Source: a bacterium (GTDB taxonomy: Bacteria > Auribacterota > UBA3054 > B51-G9). Taken from it: a stretch of 9,659 nucleotides of DNA. A program made the position numbers and the translations under genes. The notes under the pieces are model-generated. The model made no database searches, was not told where the DNA came from, and was given only the letters and a program-made list of their open reading frames with translations. The stretch covers positions 1 through 9,659 of the forward strand of contig JAOZNZ010000088.1 in the NCBI GenBank assembly GCA_029933535.1, written 5' to 3'. Positions 1 through 6,257 of the stretch are shown in pieces; positions within the stretch are counted from its first letter, which is position 1, and each line of letters opens with the position of its first letter.

Positions 1-1
1 G

Positions 2-41
2 TAAAATCATAAAATGATAAAATCTTTAAATCGTAAAATAA
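2..41. repeat. Degenerate 8-bp tandem repeat upstream of the regulator
   Basis: Five consecutive octamers can be read: TAAAATCA, TAAAATGA, TAAAATCT, TTAAATCG and TAAAATAA. The array ends three bases before the regulator's ATG, so it is the 5' leader or promoter-proximal DNA of that gene. It may extend left of the window. Each TAAAAT also resembles a -10 hexamer, so a promoter could lie here, but no matching -35 box is visible within the 44 bases available. Confidence 0.6.
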
Positions 42-44
42 TAT

Positions 45-1076
45 ATGGCAGTAACTTTAAAACAAATTGCAGATGTAGTTGGCGTACATGTGTCAGTAGT
101 ATCACGAGTACTAAATGACAAGGATGGTGAATTTGATTACACAGAGAAGCGGAAGAAAGCGATACGCGAGACTGCTCGAAAACTCGGTTATGTTCCGAAT
201 ATATCAGCCAGATCAGTAAAATCGGGTGCTTTTGGCTGTGTAGCTTTGCTTGTGAGCAGCCATGGTGAAAGGAGTTATTTACCGAATCGTTTGCTTGTCA
301 GCATGCATAAGGAACTTGAGAAGAATGAAAAACATCTTCTGCTTACAAAACTTCCTGATGCAACCAGTGAAGATTACTCTAGGACGCCAACTGTTTTGAA
401 AACATTAATGGCCGACGGATTGATATTGGATTATACACATCACGTATCACCTGAAATCATATCACGGATTGAAAAATTTATTCTGCCAAAAGTATGGATA
501 AACACCAAGCGTGAGACCGATTGTGTATATCCTGATAATTTAAAAGCAGGAATGGAAGCAACGAATAAATTAATTGAATTAGGTCACAAAAGAATAGCTT
601 ATATTACCGATGTGTCTTACCAAACCAGTAAATTCGGCGAGCATTACAGTATTTCTGACAGATATGAAGGTTACGCGCGTGCAATGAAAAAAGCCGGTTT
701 AAAACCTATGAAGTTTGATGGAGAAGGGAAAATTATCGGAAAAAACCAGCAGGAAAAATATTTTACCGAAATCTTATCATTAAAAAATCGACCGACGGCG
801 ATTGTATTGTACTGGTCATCGTTAGTTCCGGCGATATTAAGTTCTGCTAGAAAAATTGGAATAAAAATTCCTGATGAACTTTCTATAATAACTGTTTCAG
901 GATGCACAGCTCAAAATGATGGTTTGTGTGCTGACGCGATGATAGAGCCGGAAATAGAAATGGGAAAAGAATCGGTAAAAATGTTAATTGAAAAAATTAA
1001 AAAACCTGATAAACAAATCAAATCGCTTCTTCTCAATTTTTCATATTTTGAAACAGGCACTGTAAAAAAATGTTAA
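45..1076 (+). CDS. LacI/GalR-family transcriptional regulator
   Basis: A 343-residue protein of normal length for the LacI/GalR family, which are cytoplasmic dimeric repressors that release DNA when a sugar binds. The N-terminal helix-turn-helix is at about residues 4-24 (LKQIADVVGV then VSRVLND). It is followed by the hinge helix around residues 51-61 (PNISARSVKSG), which in this family inserts into the minor groove. Residues 63-340 form the periplasmic-binding-protein-like sensor domain, including the typical segment at 164-187 (DN..AG..AT..LIELGHKRIAYI). The conserved Thr of the usual TVSR motif is Val here. The ATG at 45 gives the canonical family N-terminus MAVTLKQIAD; there is no Shine-Dalgarno sequence. 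The gene converges on a GH2 beta-mannosidase 21 bp downstream, so control of that gene by a mannose-derived sugar is a reasonable inference. The effector is not readable from sequence. Confidence 0.95.
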   Translation: MAVTLKQIADVVGVHVSVVSRVLNDKDGEFDYTEKRKKAIRETARKLGYVPNISARSVKSGAFGCVALLVSSHGERSYLPNRLLVSMHKELEKNEKHLLLTKLPDATSEDYSRTPTVLKTLMADGLILDYTHHVSPEIISRIEKFILPKVWINTKRETDCVYPDNLKAGMEATNKLIELGHKRIAYITDVSYQTSKFGEHYSISDRYEGYARAMKKAGLKPMKFDGEGKIIGKNQQEKYFTEILSLKNRPTAIVLYWSSLVPAILSSARKIGIKIPDELSIITVSGCTAQNDGLCADAMIEPEIEMGKESVKMLIEKIKKPDKQIKSLLLNFSYFETGTVKKC

Positions 1077-1097
1077 CAATTCTTTTTCGAGCGCCCA

Positions 1098-3626
1098 CTA
1101 ATTAAACAATGTATGAAATCGAATTTTTTTGGGATCTCTCGAATTCAAACATGTTATTGATTTTGGAACACCAGGCAGTAAATCAAAATAATTATCAGAA
1201 AGCACAGCTTTGCCATTGTCCCTGAAATGTACCCCGTGACAATATGTCTTGCTGATGAACTGAATTTTTTTTCCTTTGACTGTAACGCGAATATCAGAGT
1301 CAGGAATTGCGAGCTCACGGTAGGGGACAAGCAACCAGGTGTTAGTGTCCAAAACTACATTTCTCTTGGTTATGTATGCGGTATAAATCCATTCGCGGGG
1401 ATCCATTACCTTCTTACCTGCAATCATTTCGCTTCCTATCTCTACCATACTGTTCGCGTCAATACAAAATGCTTTTGATTTCATTTTTGAATCTGAACCA
1501 TCGACACGCATCCAGCCATAATGTACACTGAGTTTTAATTGTTTCAAGGTGTCATTCACAACACGTGTCACTAAATTTTTCCCTCTTTGCCGCACAATTG
1601 TTTTTACCTGAGCGTTGGCATTACGAATCCAATAATAACTTGGTTTGCGCCTTAGGTAATAGTCAATTGGTGTCCAGCCGGTTTCCCCCCAACAGTCGTT
1701 GTACATCCAGATGAGTGCACCCTGACAGTCGTCATACTGATCATTTTTACGAAAGCGCAATGCCTCGATAGTCTTACCGTACATTAATGCCTGGAACATC
1801 TGCCCATAGAGAATGTAATCCGAAATATTTAATTTTTCAGGATTCGTGTAGTGCCGCCGGATTCCCGCCGGAGTAGTATCTTTCTCGTGTTGATTTGTAT
1901 GTTCTTTCCACGCTCTGGAACCGACGTACAGTTCCTCCGAACTCAGATATTGCTTTATTGAGTCAAGATGACAGGGACCAATTACGCCGTATTCGCTTAC
2001 AAATCGAGCTTTACATTCGTCGAAAACTTCGTGAGCAATACGCCGGTTGATATCTTTGTTCATAGTAAATAACATCCACCAATGACAATCTCCGGCAGTT
2101 TCTGAGTTTGGTGCTTCACCGCCACAAGGACTTCCCGGCCAGTAGGGACGTTTTGGATCAAGAGATTGACAAACATCCGGCAGAACCCGGTTATAAAGAA
2201 TAGAGCCGCCTAATTTCAGGTTTTTGTCACTAAAACTTTTTCCATTGTTCCACCATTCATCAAATCCCCACACATTCTCATTATTGCCGCACCAGAGAGC
2301 AATGCAAGGATGGTGTCGAAGCGACATTACAACCTTTTCTGCTTCATCACGGATGGCAGAACGAAAATCTGCATCGTAATCCGGATATTCTGAACAGGCA
2401 AACATAAAATCCTGCCAAATCAATATGCCCCTGCGGTCGCATGCATTGTAGAAGTCGGGTGATTCATAAACACCTCCCCCCCAAATTCGCAACATATTAA
2501 TATTAGCATTTTGCGCCTCTGCGATCAGAGTGTCATATTTTTTCTTGTCAACTCTGGCAATAATCGCATCTGCGGGAATCCAGTTTCCTCCTTTGCAGAA
2601 TATATCATGTCCATTTACACGAATGCAGAAACGCTTGCCGGCGACCGGCGAGGCTGAACTGTCAATTTCTACTGTTCGAAGGCCGATATTCATTTCACGC
2701 TTGTCGCACACTTTCTCGTCGCATACAATGCTTACAGTTACGTGATAGAGGGGTTGGTCTCCCATACCGTTAGGCCACCATAGCTGCGGGTTCGGTATTT
2801 TTAACTTGCAAGCTAACGTTGAACGGCCAACTTGTGCATCAAAGTTTATTTTGTGGATAATCTTTTTTTTCGAGGGCGATGTGATGATAAGTTCCATATT
2901 GCCGTTTCGTTCACTCCACGGGTGAAGGTTTTCTATAATCACTTTGGAATTAAGTAAGACATCATTTTTTTCAATCTGCGTATCGAGATGAACATCATGT
3001 AAAACTATACCGGAGTGTGCCTCAAGATGTACGCCTCTCCAGATTCCGATGTTAGGAAGAGCATCAACCCAATCCCAGCCATAAGTAAACTGCGGCTTAC
3101 GCAAATGATTTATCCCGGGGAATTTCATTCTTTCACCGTAAATATCTTTTTTGTTGGCAGCTTTCGGTCTAAGTGCTTTGGGCAACAACTCCGCTCCCGA
3201 AGTAACCCTTACAACGAGAATATTTTTGCCTTTCCTGATCTTTTGGTTTACGTCAAATACACATGGCACAAAAGCGTTTTTTGACTCACCGATTAATGTT
3301 CCGTTCAGGAATACCTGAGCATACAAATCCAAACCATCGAATACAAGCTGCTGACGTTCATGTTTGATGAATGACGCGGTAATTTCAAAAGATTTCACAA
3401 ACCACCATGATCTTTTTTCAGGCCACCGGCTTTCTCTGGCATTGAGACCGACTAATGGTTCGTCAAGTCGGCCTGCACGCATAAGATCAAGATGTATTTC
3501 TCCGGGTACTATTGCAGGCAACCATCCTGAGCGAGTTTTAGTTATTTTTTTAAGTCCAGTGATGTTTTTACATGAAAGAGTTTCATCCTTGACTTTCCAT
3601 TTTCCGTCAAGTGAGATGTTAATCAT
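1098..3626 (-). CDS. Glycoside hydrolase family 2 beta-mannosidase
   Basis: An 842-residue GH2 enzyme, a typical length for beta-mannosidase (EC 3.2.1.25), which removes terminal beta-mannose from manno-oligosaccharides. The N-terminal jelly-roll domain is at about 1-195 and ends in the characteristic FTYGWDWVDALPNIGIWRGV. An Ig-like domain covers about 205-325 and the TIM barrel about 330-670. Barrel landmarks are KGGNWIPAD near 345, LRIWGGGVYE (379-388) and IWQDFMFACSEYP (402-414). WCGNNEN holds the predicted acid/base Glu450, and FVSEYG the predicted nucleophile Glu545. GALIWMYNDCWGETGW..IDYYLRRKPSYY (from 636) is the usual late-barrel motif, and a beta-rich C-terminal domain follows. I see no signal peptide, so it is probably cytoplasmic and acts on imported oligosaccharides. 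The start at 3626 gives MINISLDGKWKVKD, the usual family beginning. An in-frame ATG at 3665 would add 13 lysine-rich residues and remains possible. The frame stays open to a GTG at 3809, but a good promoter lies inside that extension. Stop is TAG. Confidence 0.93.
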   Translation of the reverse strand: MINISLDGKWKVKDETLSCKNITGLKKITKTRSGWLPAIVPGEIHLDLMRAGRLDEPLVGLNARESRWPEKRSWWFVKSFEITASFIKHERQQLVFDGLDLYAQVFLNGTLIGESKNAFVPCVFDVNQKIRKGKNILVVRVTSGAELLPKALRPKAANKKDIYGERMKFPGINHLRKPQFTYGWDWVDALPNIGIWRGVHLEAHSGIVLHDVHLDTQIEKNDVLLNSKVIIENLHPWSERNGNMELIITSPSKKKIIHKINFDAQVGRSTLACKLKIPNPQLWWPNGMGDQPLYHVTVSIVCDEKVCDKREMNIGLRTVEIDSSASPVAGKRFCIRVNGHDIFCKGGNWIPADAIIARVDKKKYDTLIAEAQNANINMLRIWGGGVYESPDFYNACDRRGILIWQDFMFACSEYPDYDADFRSAIRDEAEKVVMSLRHHPCIALWCGNNENVWGFDEWWNNGKSFSDKNLKLGGSILYNRVLPDVCQSLDPKRPYWPGSPCGGEAPNSETAGDCHWWMLFTMNKDINRRIAHEVFDECKARFVSEYGVIGPCHLDSIKQYLSSEELYVGSRAWKEHTNQHEKDTTPAGIRRHYTNPEKLNISDYILYGQMFQALMYGKTIEALRFRKNDQYDDCQGALIWMYNDCWGETGWTPIDYYLRRKPSYYWIRNANAQVKTIVRQRGKNLVTRVVNDTLKQLKLSVHYGWMRVDGSDSKMKSKAFCIDANSMVEIGSEMIAGKKVMDPREWIYTAYITKRNVVLDTNTWLLVPYRELAIPDSDIRVTVKGKKIQFISKTYCHGVHFRDNGKAVLSDNYFDLLPGVPKSITCLNSRDPKKIRFHTLFN

Positions 3627-3686
3627 AGAAGATTTTTTTTTAATAGTTTTTTTGATTTTTTTCATTTTTGAAAGGTTAGTTTCTAT

Positions 3687-3716
3687 ATTATAGCATAATC
3701 GACAAATTCCGGTCAT
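3687..3716 (-). promoter_or_regulatory. Predicted sigma70-type promoter of the beta-mannosidase
   Basis: Read on the minus strand, a perfect TATAAT lies at 3692-3687. It is preceded by an 18-bp spacer and ATGACC at 3716-3711 (4 of 6 matches to TTGACA). Transcription would start near 3680, about 54 nt ahead of the chosen ATG at 3626 and about 15 nt ahead of the alternative ATG at 3665. Its position argues against the longer open frame starting at 3809. This is prediction from hexamers only. Confidence 0.6.
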
Positions 3717-3719
3717 TGT
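3702..3719. promoter_or_regulatory. Candidate LacI-family operator
   Basis: An 18-bp imperfect palindrome of form ACAA-N3-CCGG-N3-TTGT; 12 of 18 positions are symmetrical and the axis falls in a CpG. LacI/GalR proteins typically bind even-length palindromes centred on CG, and this one covers the -35 hexamer and part of the spacer of the beta-mannosidase promoter, a good place for repression. The nearby LacI-type regulator (45-1076) is the obvious candidate binder. No second copy is visible in the 44 bases upstream of that regulator. Confidence 0.42.
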
Positions 3720-3727
3720 TTTAATCT

Positions 3728-3756
3728 TTGACAAATTATGGCGTTTTATGTAAAAT
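3728..3756 (+). promoter_or_regulatory. Predicted sigma70-type promoter of the acyltransferase-exporter operon
   Basis: A perfect TTGACA (3728-3733) is separated by 17 bp from TAAAAT (3751-3756), a 5 of 6 match to TATAAT. Transcription would start near 3763 and leave a leader of roughly 87 nt before the acyltransferase ATG at 3850. That leader contains the 10-codon open frame at 3799-3831. The promoter is divergent from the beta-mannosidase promoter; the two -35 boxes are only 11 bp apart (3717-3727). Confidence 0.65.
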
Positions 3757-3798
3757 TTAATAGAGAATAATTTAATTGATTTTATTTTCGGCTTAAAT

Positions 3799-3831
3799 AT
3801 GGCAGTCACATTAAATCATATAGTCGATTAA
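3799..3831 (+). other. 10-codon open frame resembling the start of a lacI-type gene
   Basis: ATG to TAA encodes MAVTLNHIVD. The regulator at 45 begins MAVTLKQIAD: 7 of 10 residues agree, and 23 of the first 30 bases match. Nothing after the stop resembles a LacI helix-turn-helix. It therefore looks like a relic of the first codons of a LacI-family gene, or a leader peptide in the 5' UTR of the acyltransferase, whose ATG is 18 bases beyond the stop. Both readings are inference; there is no evidence that it is translated. Confidence 0.4.
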
Positions 3832-3849
3832 ATATTACAGCAACTAATT

Positions 3850-4992
3850 ATGAAACTAACTGAAGAAAAAACAAAAAAATTGACCGAACAGTTTCGCGAA
3901 GAAATCGCTCATGAATTTGATACCGATGTAACTCGCAAAATGACCGGTAAAATAAGCAGATTTTTACATAGATTCTTTCTGAAAAAAACCATCATGTCCG
4001 GTTTCGCAAACTTGCGCAATATTCAGGAGGGGACTCCCGTAATAATAAGCGCTGTTCATAAAAGCCATATCGATTATCTCTCCTTAGGTACCACTATTTA
4101 TAAATTAGGTGATGGGCTCGTACCGGCAACTATTGGGGGTACAAACCTGTTTCACGGAAAATTCGAAAAACTTTTGCCACAGTTGAAATGCGTGGCACTT
4201 GACAGAGAAAGAGTTACTCCAAAAAAATTACGTTCCCGTGAAAATTTACTTTACTTATCCACTTTCTATGATTACTTAATGGAAGATGTACTTGATAAAG
4301 GTGAAATGATAACTATTTTTCCCGAAGGTGGACGTTCATATAGCGGCAAAATCCTGCCGCTAAGCCTTGGCATTTTCGGAATCGCTAAAAGAGCAATAAA
4401 TGAAAATACAAAAAAAGTTGCCATCGTTCCTATCGGCTTGAGTTATGACAGAGTAACTGAAGACAGCAGATTTGACGGCCTGCGTAAATATAAAGATTGG
4501 AATCCAAAAGCTTATCGAAAATATGATAAACGTGCTTTCATTCATCATGCTGTCTTTCAACCGAAAACAATAGCTTATATCGATATCGGGGAACCTATGT
4601 ATATTGATGATTTTAGAAAATTGGATAAACTTGAAAAAGAACTTAGATTTCAAATGGGTAAACTTATCCGCGTTACAACTGTTACTTTAATCTGTCGCGC
4701 GATTGCAGGTAAAAAATTCACACCCCTTGATGAAGTTATTCAACATATTCGTGATGATTTAAAAATTATAAAGAAAAAGAAACTGCTGGTTGGAAAAGGT
4801 ATCAGCTATCGTACTGCAAGTATGATTTTCAGAAACTCACTCGTGCATCTTGCTAATCGTGTGAGAATGCGTGATATCATCCGTATTACTAAAAAAGACG
4901 GTAAAAAAGTCGTGGTTGTCTGCAGAAAAGATGTGATAACTTATTACACTAACAGTGTCGCGCATTTATTTGACGATGACAATAAAAATTAA
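3850..4992 (+). CDS. PlsB-like glycerol-3-phosphate acyltransferase (short form)
   Basis: A 380-residue acyltransferase of the PlsB/PlsC superfamily. It has the HX4D catalytic box in HKSHIDYLSLG (His70, Asp75), a block II-like LDRERVTPKKLRS (117-129), the block III box FPEGGRS (157-163) and block IV VPIGLSYD (193-200). The EGGRS form and the GLVPATIGGTNL segment (89-100) look more like PlsB/GNPAT enzymes than PlsC. The expected reaction is acyl transfer to sn-1 of glycerol 3-phosphate, or a related acceptor, at the inner face of the membrane. It is much shorter than enterobacterial PlsB (about 800 residues) and lacks that long N-terminal region. No transmembrane helix is obvious. It has its own good promoter at 3728-3756, and the adaptor gene starts 9 bp after its stop, so it is probably the first gene of the exporter operon. 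The alternatives are a lysophosphatidate acyltransferase or an enzyme acylating a specialised lipid. There is no Shine-Dalgarno sequence. Confidence 0.8.
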   Translation: MKLTEEKTKKLTEQFREEIAHEFDTDVTRKMTGKISRFLHRFFLKKTIMSGFANLRNIQEGTPVIISAVHKSHIDYLSLGTTIYKLGDGLVPATIGGTNLFHGKFEKLLPQLKCVALDRERVTPKKLRSRENLLYLSTFYDYLMEDVLDKGEMITIFPEGGRSYSGKILPLSLGIFGIAKRAINENTKKVAIVPIGLSYDRVTEDSRFDGLRKYKDWNPKAYRKYDKRAFIHHAVFQPKTIAYIDIGEPMYIDDFRKLDKLEKELRFQMGKLIRVTTVTLICRAIAGKKFTPLDEVIQHIRDDLKIIKKKKLLVGKGISYRTASMIFRNSLVHLANRVRMRDIIRITKKDGKKVVVVCRKDVITYYTNSVAHLFDDDNKN

Positions 4993-5001
4993 AACTAACA
5001 A

Positions 5002-6084
5002 ATGAAAAAATTTATTATTATAATCATAGTTATCGCTATTGCAGGTTTCGTTTTTATGAAAAACAAAAAAGACAAAACCAAAACAACTGTCAGACTGACC
5101 TCTGTTCAACGGGGCGATGTAACCGAAAAAGCTATCGCTATCGGACAAATTGTCCCAAAACAAGATATTTCTATCAAATCTAAAATTCGTGGAATATTGA
5201 AAGAAAAATTCGTTGACGTGGGGGATGTGGTTAAAGTAGGTACACCTCTGGTGGAAGTTTATCCCGATCCAACCCCTGTTGAATTTATGCAGGCAAAACG
5301 GCAAATGGAAATCGCAAGAGTGGCTCTGGATAATACTGAAACAGAATGCACCAGATCTAAACAGCTGCTTGATGGAAAATGGGCTTCTCAACAGGAGTAT
5401 GATGATTGCAAACAAGCGTTGGATGAAGCTAAACTGCGGTTCGAAATGGCAAAAGAAAACTTCGACCTTATTACAAAAGGAAAAATCGAAATGGCAGGCC
5501 AAAAAATCGACAATATAATCAGATCGCCAATTGATGGAACGGTTTTGGAATTCTTTGTTGATGAAGGGGATCCTATTGTTCCGTTGACAAGTTCTCAGGC
5601 CGGTACACCATTAATGACTGTGGCAGATATGAAAGACCTGATTTTCGAAGGAACTGTTGATGAAATCGATGTAGGTAAACTAAAAGAAGGTATTTCAGCA
5701 CGCATAATTGTGGGAGCTTTGCCTGATGATGAAATCATTGGTTCTGTTGAACAAATATCTCCAAAAGCAAAACGTGAAGCTAATTCTACTCTTTTCGATA
5801 TCGAAATAAAACTTTGCAGCACAAATACAATCAAACTGCGTGCAGGTTATTCAGCTACAGCCAGAGTAGTTATCGCGAAAACTAACAATGTACTTACCAT
5901 CCCCGAACGTCTTATTTTTTATAGCAACAATGTTTCTTACGTTGAAATTACCAAAAATAAAGATTCCGAAGAAACTGAAATCGTATCTGTTGAAACAGGA
6001 TTGAGTGACGGTATGGTTACTGAAATTAAAAACGGCTTAAATGAAAATGACTTGATCGTTGAACGACTAAAAGAAAAACCGTAA
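5002..6084 (+). CDS. MacA/HlyD-type membrane fusion protein (periplasmic adaptor)
   Basis: A 360-residue adaptor with a single N-terminal membrane anchor (residues 4-19, an Ile/Val-rich run after MKK) followed by a basic stop; no lipobox cysteine is seen. The first half of the lipoyl/barrel-sandwich domain is at about 37-88 (RGDVTEKAIAIGQIVP to VKVGTPLVEV). A helical hairpin runs from about 92 to 165 (E-, K- and A-rich). The second lipoyl half is at 170-208 (IIRSPIDGTVLE..VDEGDPIV), and the beta-barrel and membrane-proximal domains follow (213-356). Such adaptors link an inner-membrane ABC permease to the outer membrane or to a TolC-type channel. The hairpin is fairly short. The gene starts 9 bp after the acyltransferase stop and precedes the permeases, so it is clearly part of the same exporter. 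No outer-membrane channel gene is present in the window. The ATG follows ACTAACAA, with no Shine-Dalgarno. Confidence 0.9.
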   Translation: MKKFIIIIIVIAIAGFVFMKNKKDKTKTTVRLTSVQRGDVTEKAIAIGQIVPKQDISIKSKIRGILKEKFVDVGDVVKVGTPLVEVYPDPTPVEFMQAKRQMEIARVALDNTETECTRSKQLLDGKWASQQEYDDCKQALDEAKLRFEMAKENFDLITKGKIEMAGQKIDNIIRSPIDGTVLEFFVDEGDPIVPLTSSQAGTPLMTVADMKDLIFEGTVDEIDVGKLKEGISARIIVGALPDDEIIGSVEQISPKAKREANSTLFDIEIKLCSTNTIKLRAGYSATARVVIAKTNNVLTIPERLIFYSNNVSYVEITKNKDSEETEIVSVETGLSDGMVTEIKNGLNENDLIVERLKEKP

Positions 6085-6123
6085 TTAAATTGCTGATTGA
6101 CATACTTTTAAATTAACCTGATT

Positions 6124-6150
6124 TCTAATTAATCTAATTGACCTAATCAA
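6124..6150. repeat. Degenerate 9-bp tandem repeat
   Basis: Three adjacent nonamers read TCTAATTAA, TCTAATTGA and CCTAATCAA, with a weaker preceding unit (AACCTGATT at 6115-6123) and fading units afterwards. The same word recurs inverted and duplicated at 6217-6225 and 6233-6241 (TCAATTAGA twice, 7 bp apart). It lies in the gap between adaptor and permease 1. Confidence 0.6.
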
Positions 6151-6247
6151 TTCCCAATGTCCAATAATAATAAAAAACCAAATTTGTTCATTTCTTCTTT
6201 TGGGTTATTATTTACGTCAATTAGAAATTAGGTCAATTAGATCAATT
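6127..6247. repeat. 121-bp fold-back region with 21-bp inverted arms
   Basis: The arms at 6127-6147 and 6227-6247 are reverse complements at 20 of 21 positions, with a perfect 15-bp core (6133-6147 against 6227-6241, TCTAATTGACCTAAT). An inner pair, AATAATAA at 6163-6170 and TTATTATT at 6205-6212, would extend a long AT-rich hairpin in the transcript. The right arm ends 10 bp before the GTG of permease 1. No transposase or target duplication is visible, so it may be a fold-back of the local repeats rather than a mobile element. It occupies most of the 173-bp gap; nothing else is seen there. Confidence 0.65.
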
Positions 6248-6257
6248 TTTATTCATT

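Noticed and set aside
1065..1090. Bidirectional terminator between the convergent genes
   Set aside because: TGTTAACA (1071-1078) with an A-run before and a T-run after looks suggestive, but it has no loop, pairs only weakly and overlaps the regulator's stop codon.
3364..3693. 109-codon plus-strand frame opposite the start of the beta-mannosidase
   Set aside because: It is antisense to the conserved jelly-roll domain; the hydrophobic tail comes from the A/T-rich leader.
3627..3809. 61-residue N-terminal extension of the beta-mannosidase to a GTG at 3809
   Set aside because: The extension is Lys/Ile-rich with no signal peptide or family similarity, and a TATAAT promoter lies inside it at 3687-3692. 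The family N-terminus begins at the ATG at 3626.
4022..4032. Strong SD-like CAGGAGGGG inside the acyltransferase gene
   Set aside because: It encodes the conserved region before the HX4D box, and no start codon follows at a usable distance.
4966..5502. 178-codon minus-strand open frame opposite the adaptor gene
   Set aside because: Its Phe/Cys/Ser-rich product is the antisense shadow of a well-supported adaptor; no motif and no start context.
6097..6125. Internal promoter for permease 1 from TTGACA at 6097-6102
   Set aside because: No acceptable -10 hexamer occurs at 16-18 bp spacing.
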